From Methylaequor sp002691245 (GTDB lineage: Bacteria; Pseudomonadota; Alphaproteobacteria; Methylaequorales; Methylaequoraceae): a stretch of 64,000 nt of DNA. Within the stretch, counting starts at the first letter, position 1. Every line of letters starts with the position of its first letter. The stretch is taken from positions 1 to 64,000 of the forward strand of contig NZHH01000028.1 of NCBI GenBank assembly GCA_002691245.1. The letters run 5' to 3'. The notes under the pieces are model-generated. The model saw only the letters and a program-made list of their open reading frames with translations. It searched no databases and was not told the origin of the DNA. A program made the translations under genes and the position numbers. Of the stretch, positions 37,935-47,172 are shown in pieces.

Positions 37935-38801
37935 ATGTTTTCTATCACCTTACTAATATCTTCTTGCCTACTTTTCTCAATTTTAGCTACATTAATAAAA
38001 TTTGGAGCACAATATATTCATCCAATAGAGCAATCATTTTTTAGGAACCTATTCAGTATTCTTTTTATCCTTCCTTTTGTATTGAGAAAAAAAAAGGTGA
38101 TTAAAAAGAAAAGCAATGTAAAGTTACTTCTTTTGCGAGGTCTATTTGGTGGTATCACAATGATCCTTCTTTTTTGTTCGTATACAATGATTCCACTGTC
38201 GCAAGCAATGGCTGTAAGTTTTAGCACACCTTTATTTATGTATTTAGGTGGAATTATATTTTTTAAAGAAAAAACCTCAAAGTTTAATAACTTAATGTTA
38301 ATTATAGGTTTTATATTGACTATGATAATCTTAAGACCTGATTTAGAAATTAAAATGGGTGTAATACTGGCTTTAATTGCGGCTATAACACATGCAATTG
38401 CAGGTCTACTTGTAAAAAAAATATCAGAAACTGAATCAATTTCTATACTGATGTTAAGTATGGTCGTAATCATGTTGCCAATAACCTTTATTCCTTCAAT
38501 TTATGTTTGGACACCGTTTAAAGATTTTAATTTATACATCTTGTTATTTACGATTGCATTTATAGCTACGTTAGGTAACTATTGCTGGACCAAAGCACTT
38601 AGTATGAGTAAATTAACTAATTTAATGACTTACGACTTTTCAAAGTTAATTTTTACAACAATTTTAGGTTTGATGATATTTAATGAAAAAGTAGATTTAG
38701 TCACTCTAATTTGCGGCACTGGTATCATAATTTGCAACAATCTTTCCTTGATTAATTTTAAAAAAAATGAAAAAAATAATCCCATACTACCAAATAATTA
38801 G
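37935..38801 (+). CDS. EamA/DMT-family transporter (first of pair)
   Basis: A 288-residue, ten-helix inner-membrane protein with the two EamA repeats. The conserved LLLLRGLFGGITMILLFCSYTMIPLSQAMAVSFSTPLF region is in the first repeat and the WTKALSMSKLTNLMTYDF region in the second. EamA members export amino acids, metabolites or drugs. Its last 35 bases overlap the start of a second EamA gene in another frame, so the two are translationally coupled. Confidence 0.88.
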   Translation: MFSITLLISSCLLFSILATLIKFGAQYIHPIEQSFFRNLFSILFILPFVLRKKKVIKKKSNVKLLLLRGLFGGITMILLFCSYTMIPLSQAMAVSFSTPLFMYLGGIIFFKEKTSKFNNLMLIIGFILTMIILRPDLEIKMGVILALIAAITHAIAGLLVKKISETESISILMLSMVVIMLPITFIPSIYVWTPFKDFNLYILLFTIAFIATLGNYCWTKALSMSKLTNLMTYDFSKLIFTTILGLMIFNEKVDLVTLICGTGIIICNNLSLINFKKNEKNNPILPNN

Positions 38802-39606
38802 TTGTTTTTTTTTTTCACTTTTGGGCATTCAAATTAAACTGCTTTTTCAAGAAAGCACTATAGAAAATATTGTTTTTTACAGATCTTTTTTTGGAACTTT
38901 AGTTTTATTTCTAATAATGGTTCATAAAAGAGAAAAAATTAAAACAATTCTCAGAACAGCTGACATTAAAATACATATATTTAGATCATTGTGTGGAATG
39001 TTGGCAATGTACTTTGGTTATAAATCTTTGATGTATTTATCTTTAGCACAAGCAAGTACTATAGGATTTTCTAAAGTTTTTTTCACATGTATTATTTCTT
39101 CATTTATTTTTACTGAAAAGCTGAGAAGTCACATTCTATTTTGCATTATCTTAGGTTTTATTGGAATTATTTTAATTACAAACCCAGATAAAATAAATAG
39201 CCACCTAGGAGTGTACATGTCACTATTTTCTGCTATCTGTGTTTCTGGAGGAATAATTTCTATTTCATACCTTAGTAAAAAAGATAGAACCATGACTATA
39301 CTTTTTTATCACTCACTTTTTTCTTCGCTTATTTTTTTCACTATCTTTAATCACAAAATTATCTTTGATAATAATTTTTTAATTTTTAAGTATTTAATCC
39401 TAACTGTGACAGCATTGATAGGACAATTTTTCAATACTGAATCCTATAAAAATGATTTAACACAAAAGGTTGTTATCTTAGGTTACTCAAGAATAATTTT
39501 TTCAACAATTTTAGGAGTTATTATTTTGGACGACCAAATATCTTGGACAAATCTGCTTGGAATTTCTATTGTAATCCTAACAACTTTTTTAGTGCAAAAG
39601 AACTAG
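38767..39606 (+). CDS. EamA/DMT-family transporter (second of pair)
   Basis: A 279-residue, ten-helix protein of the same family but diverged from the first copy. It has the SLCGMLAMYFGYKSLMYLSLAQASTIGFSK block in the first half and TESYKNDLTQKVVILGYSRIIF in the second. The tandem pair may form heteromers or have related substrates, but the sequence gives no substrate clue. It starts inside the end of the first gene and ends one base before the opposing aldo/keto reductase stop. Confidence 0.86.
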   Translation: MKKIIPYYQIISCFFFSLLGIQIKLLFQESTIENIVFYRSFFGTLVLFLIMVHKREKIKTILRTADIKIHIFRSLCGMLAMYFGYKSLMYLSLAQASTIGFSKVFFTCIISSFIFTEKLRSHILFCIILGFIGIILITNPDKINSHLGVYMSLFSAICVSGGIISISYLSKKDRTMTILFYHSLFSSLIFFTIFNHKIIFDNNFLIFKYLILTVTALIGQFFNTESYKNDLTQKVVILGYSRIIFSTILGVIILDDQISWTNLLGISIVILTTFLVQKN

Positions 39607-39607
39607 T

Positions 39608-40648
39608 TCAAGGACAAGGATATGGATTTTCTTCATGAATCCTCTCTATCTCCTCAACGACATCTTTTGAAAGTACAGTTTTATGAGAATCTATGTTAAT
39701 TTTTAATTGTTGAATGTTTGTTGCTCCAATTATATTGCTAGTAACAAACCTTTGTGAATTAACAAACCCAAGGGCCATCTCAGTTGGGGATAAACCATTT
39801 TGACTCGCAAGACTATTAAATTTTTCAGAATATTTAAGACCTTTAGGTTTTGTATATCTTGTATACATATCTGCATATAGAGTTAATCTAGCTCCGTCAG
39901 GCTTTGCTCCATTATCATATTTTCCAGTTAGCATTCCAAAAGCTAGAGGAGAATAGGCTAATAATCCACATTTTTCTCTTATTGAAATTTCTGCCATACC
40001 TACCTCATAACTCCTATTTAATAGTGAATATGGATTTTGAACAGAAACAACTCTTGGAAGATTGTATTTTTCAGAAACTGATAAAAACTTCATTAATCCC
40101 CAAGGCGTTTCGTTAGACAAGCCTATGCACCGAATTTTACCTTTCTTAACATTTTCATCTAAGACTTCTAATTGTGTCTTAATTTCAATGAAGTCATTTT
40201 CTTCCTCATATTTATAACCTAATTTTCCAAAAAAGTTTGATTTTCTGTCAGGCCAATGAAGTTGATAGAGATCAATATAATCAGTCTTTAATCGCTTTAA
40301 ACTTCCATTGATAGCTTCATTAATTTGCTCTTTGTTTAATCTCGTTTCTTTATTTCTAAACCACTTCATACCTGATCTACCAACTACTTTAGTAGCTATA
40401 ATAACCTTTTCTCTATTTTTTTTTGTTTGGAGCCAGTTTCCTATTATTTTTTCTGTTGATCCCCAAGTCTGTTTTCTTGGCGGCACAGAGTACAATTCAG
40501 CTGTATCGAAAAAATTAACTCCTTCTTCGAAAGCAAAATCCATTTGCTGAAACCCTTCATCTTGAGTATTTTGCTCACCCCATGTCATTGTCCCTAGACA
40601 AATAAGGCTAACTTTAATATTGGTATTTCCAAGAAAATTATATTTCAT
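39608..40648 (-). CDS. Aldo/keto reductase (Tas-like)
   Basis: A 346-residue NADP-dependent oxidoreductase. The catalytic tetrad is visible: Asp and Tyr in FFDTAELYS, Lys in IIATKVV and His in YQLHWPD. The C-terminal NIIGATNIQQLKINIDSH segment binds the cofactor. The N-terminal GTMTWGEQNT and the overall length place it near the Tas subfamily. The substrate is unknown. It is divergent from the Bax-inhibitor-1 gene. Confidence 0.9.
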   Translation of the reverse strand: MKYNFLGNTNIKVSLICLGTMTWGEQNTQDEGFQQMDFAFEEGVNFFDTAELYSVPPRKQTWGSTEKIIGNWLQTKKNREKVIIATKVVGRSGMKWFRNKETRLNKEQINEAINGSLKRLKTDYIDLYQLHWPDRKSNFFGKLGYKYEEENDFIEIKTQLEVLDENVKKGKIRCIGLSNETPWGLMKFLSVSEKYNLPRVVSVQNPYSLLNRSYEVGMAEISIREKCGLLAYSPLAFGMLTGKYDNGAKPDGARLTLYADMYTRYTKPKGLKYSEKFNSLASQNGLSPTEMALGFVNSQRFVTSNIIGATNIQQLKINIDSHKTVLSKDVVEEIERIHEENPYPCP

Positions 40649-40689
40649 AATTCAATAAAGTAGTTGATTTTATTATTTTGTAACATATT

Positions 40690-40718
40690 TTTACTATAAA
40701 CAATAATAGTAGTATAAT
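40690..40718 (+). promoter_or_regulatory. Probable sigma-70 promoter of the Bax-inhibitor-1 gene
   Basis: A -35 element TTTACT at 40690–40695 and a perfect -10 TATAAT at 40713–40718 are separated by exactly 17 bases. The start codon is at 40756, behind an aaggag ribosome-binding site at 40743–40748. Confidence 0.6.
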
Positions 40719-40755
40719 ATGCTACAAGTAAACATTTAAAATAAGGAGTTTAAAG

Positions 40756-41487
40756 ATGGCTTACGACTATGAAAGAGACCTGAGATCAAAATCTACTTCT
40801 GTCGAAATTGATTTAGGCTTGAAGGCCTATATGAATAAGGTCTATTCTTTTATGGCAGTTGGCTTAGCACTTACAGGTGCTATTGCACATCTGACATCAA
40901 CGTTGGCATTTAATTTCGCAACAAACACATATACTTCATTTGGAGCAGCTATTTATGGCTCTCCATTAGCATTCATAATAATGCTTGCCCCCCTTGGATT
41001 CATAATTGCGCTAAATATGGGAATTGCAAGAATGAAAGAAAGCACTGTGCAGATACTTTTCTGGGCTTTCGCGTCAGTCATGGGTCTCTCTTTATCGTCT
41101 ATTTTTATTCAGTATACCGGAGAGTCAGTTGCCAGAGTATTTTTCATCTCAGCGGGTGCGTTTGGAGCTATGAGTTTATACGGATATACCACTAAAAAAG
41201 ATCTCACAGGTTGGGGATCATTTTTATTTATAGGTTTAATAGGTATCCTAATTGCATCAATTGTGAATATCTTCATTGCAAGCACAGCCTTACAATTTGG
41301 TATTTCAGTAATTGGTGTTCTAGTATTTGCGGGACTAACCGCGTACGACACCCAACGTATCAAAGCAATGTATTATGACGGTAGTGGACAAGAAGGTAAG
41401 AAAGCAATAATGGGAGCTTTGACACTATATTTGGATTTCATAAATCTTTTCATAATGCTTATCCAACTATTCGGCCAACGAAGATAA
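40756..41487 (+). CDS. Bax inhibitor-1 / YccA-family membrane protein
   Basis: A 243-residue, seven-helix protein. The family features KVYSFMAVGLALTGAIAH, a mid-protein FGAMSLYGYTTKKDLTGWGSFLF block and GLTAYDTQRIKAMYYDG are all present. These proteins act as pH-sensitive calcium leak channels or interact with FtsH (YccA). The ATG has a strong ribosome-binding site, and a clean promoter and a downstream hairpin frame it, so it is a single-gene transcription unit. Codon use here is less AT-biased than in its neighbours, which fits high expression. Confidence 0.9.
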   Translation: MAYDYERDLRSKSTSVEIDLGLKAYMNKVYSFMAVGLALTGAIAHLTSTLAFNFATNTYTSFGAAIYGSPLAFIIMLAPLGFIIALNMGIARMKESTVQILFWAFASVMGLSLSSIFIQYTGESVARVFFISAGAFGAMSLYGYTTKKDLTGWGSFLFIGLIGILIASIVNIFIASTALQFGISVIGVLVFAGLTAYDTQRIKAMYYDGSGQEGKKAIMGALTLYLDFINLFIMLIQLFGQRR

Positions 41488-41494
41488 ATAATTT

Positions 41495-41527
41495 CAGTTA
41501 GTTACCTTTTTTAAAGGTGACTAACTG
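41495..41527 (+). terminator. Stem-loop terminator after the Bax-inhibitor-1 gene
   Basis: A 15-base-pair stem with one G·T pair (cagttagttaccttt with aaaggtgactaactg) around a three-base loop, eight bases after the stop codon. The following T stretch is weak, so termination efficiency is uncertain. Confidence 0.6.
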
Positions 41528-41562
41528 TTAATTTAAATACATTAATATTTCACCAAATTTTA

Positions 41563-42237
41563 GTGTTCAAAAAAATTCCTCAAATCTTAATTTTAATCAA
41601 CTTAATGTTGATTGAAGCAGATTGTAAGGAATCTTTACCTAAAGATATTAATTTTAATGTTTACAGAAACGGTGAACTGATAGGATACCATAATGTAAAT
41701 TTTGTAAAAGAAGATAATAGTGTCAAAGCTACTATAAATATAAAATTTGCAGTAACATTCTTAGGATTTACAGTCTACAATTACTCTCATAAAAATAATG
41801 AGATATGGTCTAACAACCTTCTAACAAAATTAAACTCAGAGACAGATAAAAATGGTACTTTATTAAATTGCAACTTGAATAAAGAAAATTCTGTTTTTTA
41901 CATTAAAGGATCATATGGAAAACGAACCATAAATACTTCTCCAACACCAACAAGTTACTGGAATAAAGAGAAACTCGTATTAGAAGAATCTAAAAAAGTA
42001 TTAAACACCCAAGATTGCAGTTATATTGATTTTAAAATTTCAAAAAAAGGAGAAAAATTAATCTACAGCAATTCAATATTAACAGATCATTACAAACTTA
42101 TTGGTGAAGAGCATACGGGAGAGAAAGTTGATATAGACATTTGGTATAATAAAAATAATGAATGGGTAAAAATGATTTTTGTGAAAGATGGTAGCACTAT
42201 TGAATATTTTTTAGATGAATATGATAGAAAAAAGTAA
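41563..42237 (+). CDS. DUF6134-family exported protein
   Basis: A 224-residue protein with an N-terminal signal (about residues 1–19) and a start at GTG 41563. The mature part is beta-rich with FNVYRNGELIGYHNVNF, then NYSHKNNEIWSNNLLTKLNSETDKNGT and DIWYNKNNEWVKMIFVKDGSTIEYFL, which is the DUF6134 layout. It may be a lipid- or protein-binding periplasmic factor; no activity is known. Its 3' end overlaps the next gene (SDR) by 23 bases. This family often lies beside lipid-modification genes such as those that follow. Confidence 0.75.
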   Translation: MFKKIPQILILINLMLIEADCKESLPKDINFNVYRNGELIGYHNVNFVKEDNSVKATINIKFAVTFLGFTVYNYSHKNNEIWSNNLLTKLNSETDKNGTLLNCNLNKENSVFYIKGSYGKRTINTSPTPTSYWNKEKLVLEESKKVLNTQDCSYIDFKISKKGEKLIYSNSILTDHYKLIGEEHTGEKVDIDIWYNKNNEWVKMIFVKDGSTIEYFLDEYDRKK

Positions 42238-42991
42238 AAAAGTTGTCTGGATAACTGGAGGAGGAACTGGTATTGGGAAAGAACTTGCAAAATCCTTTGC
42301 AGACCTTAATTACAAAGTAATTATTAGCGGAAGACGAGTTGGAAAAATTAATGAAGTTATGAAATACAAGCCTGATTGTATAAAACCAATACAACTTGAT
42401 GTAACCAAACCTAATAAATGTAAAAATACAGTGAGTTCAATCATTAAGAATTTTGGAGATATCGATGTCATTATACTAAATGCAGCCGCATACAGTCCAG
42501 GATCTTTAGATAAACTAGAACCGCTTAAAATTAAAAGTATTATTGAAACAAATATTTTAGGGCCAATAAATTGCCTAGCACCAGTTCTTGAGAAAATGAA
42601 AAAGAATAAAAAGGGACACCTTGTTTTTATGTCTTCTCCAGCTGGTTATAGAGGTTTGCCAGGAGCTGGAATTTACGGTGTCACAAAATCGGCATTAACT
42701 TTTTTTGCGGAAACACTGAAAATAGAGTTGGATAGTTTCAAAATCAAGGTGCAGGTAATACATCCAGGATTCGTCAAGACACCTATGACAGACAAGAATA
42801 CTTTTGAAATGCCGTTTATGATTTCTGCAAAAAGTGCGACAGAACTAATAATGAAAAATATTTTTTTAAATAAATTTGAGATCTTTTTTCCAAAAAGATT
42901 GATTTTGCCTATGAAAATAATGAGTATGTTACCAGATAAAATATATTTCTATTTAATGAAAAAATTAGTTAAAAAAAAATTGAACGGTTAA
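42215..42991 (+). CDS. Short-chain dehydrogenase/reductase
   Basis: A 258-residue Rossmann enzyme. The cofactor loop is TGGGTGIGKELA, the structural NAA block is ILNAAAYSPG, and the active site is the Tyr-x3-Lys of YGVTKSALTF with an upstream Ser (VFMSSPAGYRG). It belongs to the SDR member often found in cyclopropane/furan fatty acid clusters beside NTF2-like, DUF3833, DUF1365 and Cfa proteins. The substrate is likely a lipid-derived carbonyl or hydroxyl, by inference from context. Confidence 0.88.
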   Translation: MNMIEKSKKVVWITGGGTGIGKELAKSFADLNYKVIISGRRVGKINEVMKYKPDCIKPIQLDVTKPNKCKNTVSSIIKNFGDIDVIILNAAAYSPGSLDKLEPLKIKSIIETNILGPINCLAPVLEKMKKNKKGHLVFMSSPAGYRGLPGAGIYGVTKSALTFFAETLKIELDSFKIKVQVIHPGFVKTPMTDKNTFEMPFMISAKSATELIMKNIFLNKFEIFFPKRLILPMKIMSMLPDKIYFYLMKKLVKKKLNG

Positions 42992-42994
42992 TTT

Positions 42995-43387
42995 ATGTTT
43001 CAAAAATATTTAGAAAGTTTTGAAAATTTAAAAGAAGATAATATTGATAGATTACTGAAATATGTTTCCGAAAATATCATTTTTATTGATCCGTTCCACA
43101 AGGTAACAAATAAAAAAGAGATGAAAGAGATGTTACAAAAAATGTTTAAAAAACTGGAAAATCCAAATTTTAAAGTATTATACTATGTTAAAAAATCTAA
43201 AATAAACTTAGTCAAATGGGAGTTTACTTGTATTTTATTCAATAAAAATTTTGCTTTTACCGGGCTAAGTGAGGTGGAAATCAAAGGAAATTTAGTTACA
43301 AAACATGTGGACTTTTGGGATAGTGGAAAAAGTATATATTGTAATCTTCCCATAATAGGAAAGATTTTTAGAAGAATTCACGGTTAG
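42995..43387 (+). CDS. NTF2-like/SnoaL-fold protein
   Basis: A 130-residue protein with the cone-shaped NTF2 fold pattern: an N-terminal helix (FENLKEDNIDRLLKYVSENIIFIDPFHKV) and later strands with GLSEVEIKGNLVTKHVDFWDS. It follows the SDR gene after three bases, and its stop overlaps the opposing DUF3833 gene by four bases. The family commonly co-occurs with the SDR and Cfa genes of this lipid cluster. The exact role is unknown. Confidence 0.8.
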   Translation: MFQKYLESFENLKEDNIDRLLKYVSENIIFIDPFHKVTNKKEMKEMLQKMFKKLENPNFKVLYYVKKSKINLVKWEFTCILFNKNFAFTGLSEVEIKGNLVTKHVDFWDSGKSIYCNLPIIGKIFRRIHG

Positions 43388-43908
43388 TTAATCTTTAGAA
43401 ATGTTATTGTAACAACTCCAACATTAATACCCCATTTTCTAACTTCAGCTCTATTCATCAACACACCTTTGTCCTGAAGAAACATCCAATCATCAAAGTC
43501 AACTTTAATAATTGATTGATCAACCTTTAAATTGAGTTTGTACTTCCAGTTTAAAGCATTACCTCTAGATTCACCTATTGCTTCACCAACAACATCTGGG
43601 GCTGTACCAGAATACTTGTTATCACCCAAAATTTTAATTTTCCAAATTCGTTGATCTTTTTCCCCGTCATCATACAAAAACCTTTCGTCTAAAATAAGTT
43701 CGTTACCAGATACTGTTCCAGATATATCAACTTTAAAAGATCTTTTTAGGTTGCCAAATCTATCGTGGAACAATCCCCAAGCCTCCGTTTTACCATTAAA
43801 ATACTTCTCTAATAGAAGTTTTGGTTGGGTATTTGAGAACTTGTCTAAATTCATATCACTTGTGCATGCAGATAGAAAAAAAAGAATAACAATTAAATAT
43901 TTTTTCAC
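43384..43908 (-). CDS. DUF3833-family lipoprotein
   Basis: A 174-residue protein with a lipoprotein signal ending in LSACTSD (Cys15). The DUF3833 pattern follows: LEKYFNGKTEAWGLFHDRFGNLKRSFKVDISG, ERFLYDDGEKDQRIWKI, and a C terminus with DDWMFLQDKGVLMNRAEVRKWG. DUF3833 is a usual companion of Cfa/DUF1365 clusters and has no known biochemical role. It lies 33 bases from the MFS gene and is probably co-transcribed with it. Confidence 0.82.
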   Translation of the reverse strand: MKKYLIVILFFLSACTSDMNLDKFSNTQPKLLLEKYFNGKTEAWGLFHDRFGNLKRSFKVDISGTVSGNELILDERFLYDDGEKDQRIWKIKILGDNKYSGTAPDVVGEAIGESRGNALNWKYKLNLKVDQSIIKVDFDDWMFLQDKGVLMNRAEVRKWGINVGVVTITFLKIN

Positions 43909-43941
43909 AATTCTAATATAGTTTATAAATTATTTAATTCA

Positions 43942-45222
43942 TCACTTAATTTTTTTTTGAACTTCAATTAATTCTGATTCACTAGATTTAAAGTTTTTTA
44001 AAAGAAGAAAGCAAAAAAATTTTAGGATCACTGGAAGAATTGAATAGGAAAATATAATAAAATATTTACTATCTTGACTGGTAGGAGTATTTGCTTCAAA
44101 ACCTATTACTCCGAGCAACCCAAATACAAATAAACTTCCTACTGCAAAAGACAATTTTGTTATAACTGTTACCAAAGAAAATAAAATTCCTGAAATCTCT
44201 TCTTTGTATTTTTGTTCATGCATATCTGTAATATCAGCTTGAATTGAAGGAGGAAGAACCAAATCTGCTCCTAAACAAAAACCAGTTAAACAAGATATTA
44301 TTGTGAAAAGTAATAAATCTCCAGGTTCAAGAAAAACAACAAAAATAAAAAAAATTGATGAAGTTATAAGTGAGATTGACCACGCTTTAGTTTTATTCGT
44401 TCTTTTACTTAAATTTGTCCAAAAAGGAACACCAAGTAAAGCAAACAGAAAATAAAAAAATAAAGTTTTTTGTCTGTCATAATCACTTCCATCAAGAACA
44501 TAAGTAATGAAAAATGCAAATAATATCATTGGCAAAACATTTGCACATGAATTAACAAACCAAATACCTAAGAAGTTTTTTAACCTTAAGTGAGATAAAA
44601 TATTAGTCAGTGACTTTTTTATCGATATTTTCTTTTTTACTTTGGGTTTATCATTGATAAAAAAGCATAACAAAAAAATACCAATAATTCCGGTAAAAAG
44701 TGTTAATTTTACAAGGTACGCTGCTAGACCAGCATTATCAAAATCTAATATGATAGGTATACAAAGTGACGAAAATAAACCCATAAGTATAAAAAATTCT
44801 CTCGTAGCGCTTAGTTTGGTTCTATAAAAATAGCGTCGCTCCAAATCATATCCAACTGATAAGTAAGGCACCTGAAACAAAGTCCATCCAAAATATAATA
44901 GACCTATCCATAATAATAAGTACTCATCATAAGGAATTTTATTGATTAGAAAAAGTTTACTTAAAGAAATAGCTGATATAATGGAACCTAATATTATTAA
45001 TATTTTACGAGAAAGAATCCGCCTGTCATTTAGCCAACCCACGATGGGGTCGGTACAAATATCAATTAACTTTGCAATGAAAAGGAACATCCCTACTTTT
45101 GACACTGATAGTCCAAAATTCTCTGTATAAAGAGCAGGCAGAAAAATCATTACTGGAAATGTTGGAATTGCGAATGCAAAGGCTGGGGATGAGTAAAAAA
45201 TATCTCTAAGGTTTAACTTCAA
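43942..45222 (-). CDS. MFS transporter of the GPH/MelB type
   Basis: A 426-residue, 12-helix transporter. The GPH-type motif is in ICTDPIVGWLNDRR (about residues 51–64), and GCDLE-like and LRLKNF loops follow. Its place one base after the cyclopropane synthase suggests a role tied to that lipid set, although related GPH proteins transport sugars with cations. Substrate unknown. Confidence 0.85.
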   Translation of the reverse strand: MKLNLRDIFYSSPAFAFAIPTFPVMIFLPALYTENFGLSVSKVGMFLFIAKLIDICTDPIVGWLNDRRILSRKILIILGSIISAISLSKLFLINKIPYDEYLLLWIGLLYFGWTLFQVPYLSVGYDLERRYFYRTKLSATREFFILMGLFSSLCIPIILDFDNAGLAAYLVKLTLFTGIIGIFLLCFFINDKPKVKKKISIKKSLTNILSHLRLKNFLGIWFVNSCANVLPMILFAFFITYVLDGSDYDRQKTLFFYFLFALLGVPFWTNLSKRTNKTKAWSISLITSSIFFIFVVFLEPGDLLLFTIISCLTGFCLGADLVLPPSIQADITDMHEQKYKEEISGILFSLVTVITKLSFAVGSLFVFGLLGVIGFEANTPTSQDSKYFIIFSYSILPVILKFFCFLLLKNFKSSESELIEVQKKIK

Positions 45223-45223
45223 T

Positions 45224-46408
45224 TTAAATTTTCTTAATTAAAAATTGGCCAACATTTATATTTCCAGATTGAAAACCACCTTGACAATAACTTAAATAAT
45301 AACACCACATTCTCTTAAATGTATTATTAAATCCCATTTGTTTAATATGATNCCANGATTTATCAAATGAAGCTCTCCAATATTCCAATGTCTTTGCATA
45401 ATGTTCACCAAACATAAATTGAGTGTCAATTTTTAAGCCATTCATTTCAAGAACTTTATCCATCTCCGGAACAGATGGCAGCATNCCTCCAGGAAAAATG
45501 TATGTTTGAATAAAATCAGGGAATTTCCNGTATTTTTTAAAAAATTTGTCTTCAATTGTTATTGTTTGCAAACCAATTGATCCATCATTTTTTAAATTCT
45601 GCTTCAGTACATTAAAGTAATTATCCCAATATTTTTCCCCAACTGCTTCAAACATTTCAATGGAAACAATTTTATCAAATTTACCTGAAATNTCCCTGTA
45701 ATCCTGTAACTTCACATCTACAAGTTCATTTAATTGGTTTATGAATATCTTTTCCTTTACACATTCATATTGTTTTTTTGAAATAGTAATAGCTGTAACA
45801 TGTGATTTATATTTCTTTGCTAAAAATTCACTGAATCCTCCCCAACCACATCCAATTTCTAGGATTCTATCGTTTGGTTTTACATTAATTAAATTTGCTA
45901 GATTATGGTACTTATTTATTTGAGCATCATAAAGACCGTCTTTTTTTTTTTTGAATAAAGCAGATGAATAGGTCATAGATTTATCTAACCAAGTTTCATA
46001 AAAAGTATTACCTAAATCATAATGAAANTTTATATTTTTTTTTGAATTAATCTTAGTGTTTCTATTAAAGAAATGCTTTAGCCTAAGATATAGTATTATG
46101 TACCACTTACCTCTTATAAACTTCGAAAATTCNTGAAAATTTTTAGCACCCCATTCTAAAAATTTTGTTAGGTTGGGTGTATCCCAATTTTCTCCTATGT
46201 AACTTTCAGCCCAACCAAGGTCACCCTTCAAAAAAAAATCATCAAGACATTTTTTATTATTTATGTTTATGATTGCATCTGGACCTTTAAATTCACCTTT
46301 GTGTGAGAAAATATTTTTTTTTTTGTANTTTACTGATATTTTGCCGAATTTACTTTGAGACAGTACGTCTAAAAAAAGATTCAACTTTTTGGTAAAATCA
46401 CTATTCAT
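45224..46408 (-). CDS. Cyclopropane-fatty-acyl-phospholipid synthase-like methyltransferase
   Basis: A 394-residue SAM-dependent enzyme. The SAM loop is ILEIGCGWGGFSEFLA (about residues 185–200), and the Cfa signatures IxFHYDLGNTFYETWLDKSMTYSSALF, IVSIEMFEAVGEKYW and TYIFPGxMLPSVPEM are present. It adds a methylene or methyl to unsaturated acyl chains of phospholipids. Cfa paralogs in alphaproteobacterial clusters like this one are associated with methyl-branched or furan fatty acid synthesis, so the product need not be a cyclopropane. Length is normal. Confidence 0.9.
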   Translation of the reverse strand: MNSDFTKKLNLFLDVLSQSKFGKISVXYKKKNIFSHKGEFKGPDAIININNKKCLDDFFLKGDLGWAESYIGENWDTPNLTKFLEWGAKNFXEFSKFIRGKWYIILYLRLKHFFNRNTKINSKKNIXFHYDLGNTFYETWLDKSMTYSSALFKKKKDGLYDAQINKYHNLANLINVKPNDRILEIGCGWGGFSEFLAKKYKSHVTAITISKKQYECVKEKIFINQLNELVDVKLQDYRXISGKFDKIVSIEMFEAVGEKYWDNYFNVLKQNLKNDGSIGLQTITIEDKFFKKYXKFPDFIQTYIFPGXMLPSVPEMDKVLEMNGLKIDTQFMFGEHYAKTLEYWRASFDKXWXHIKQMGFNNTFKRMWCYYLSYCQGGFQSGNINVGQFLIKKI

Positions 46409-46410
46409 TA

Positions 46411-47172
46411 TTATTTGATGGGCGTAAAGTTATTATNAGGTTTTNATGGNTTTTTTATATACTTAGCTCCTTTTAACAATAGTTTCAAGGCTTGAAAATA
46501 TATTCCAAAAGTTATCTTTACGTTTTGAAATATATTTTTAANAAAAAATGTTATGAGATTTCTTGAATTCATTCTTACAGCTTTTCCAATAAACCTAGCT
46601 GAAAAAACTTTTTTTTTTTTTACCTCGTAGTCAATGTTTAGNAATAATCTATTTTTTGTTAATTTAAGTTTTATTTTGTAGAATCCATTAACTTTAAAAA
46701 AGGGAGAAACATAAAGTTTCTTCTCAAAGTAGAAATAGTTTCTGGCTCNAACATTACAGTAATAGGAATGTCTTTCATTAAATGTGTTNTTAACTTGAAA
46801 TATAACTACCTTAGGGTTCTTATTTTTGTCATAACAAACATATAATGATATNGGATTAAANGAGTAACCTAAAATTCTAGGCAAACATAAAACCTTAATA
46901 AAATGTATTTTTAAATTTTCAAATACATTTAATTTTTTTATTATTGAATCATAAAGTTTTAAATACTTTACNTCTGGATCACCATGATCATTTTCATAAA
47001 ATGAAAAAAGTGAGAATTTATTTTTTTTGAATAACAAAGTNTTTTTAAATTTTCTAATATCAAACCAAAAATATGAGGCNTAATATTTAAACTTGTGAGA
47101 AAAGGGTTTCAACCGTTCATGAGTAACTATTCCTTCAAATATTTTATTTTCTAGAAATTCAATTTCTTTCAT
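46411..47172 (-). CDS. DUF1365-family protein
   Basis: A 253-residue protein. The family opening is EGIVTHERLKPFSHKFKYxASYFWFDI, then DHGDPxVKYLKLYDSI, LCLPRILGYxFNxISLYVCYD and VxNTFNERHSYYC. DUF1365 proteins co-occur nearly always with the FAD enzyme and Cfa in this cluster. It overlaps the upstream FAD oxidoreductase by 14 bases and precedes cfa by two bases, so the three are one operon. N bases make some residues ambiguous. Confidence 0.88.
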   Translation of the reverse strand: MKEIEFLENKIFEGIVTHERLKPFSHKFKYXASYFWFDIRKFKXTLLFKKNKFSLFSFYENDHGDPXVKYLKLYDSIIKKLNVFENLKIHFIKVLCLPRILGYXFNXISLYVCYDKNKNPKVVIFQVXNTFNERHSYYCNVXARNYFYFEKKLYVSPFFKVNGFYKIKLKLTKNRLXLNIDYEVKKKKVFSARFIGKAVRMNSRNLITFFXKNIFQNVKITFGIYFQALKLLLKGAKYIKXPXKPXNNFTPIK

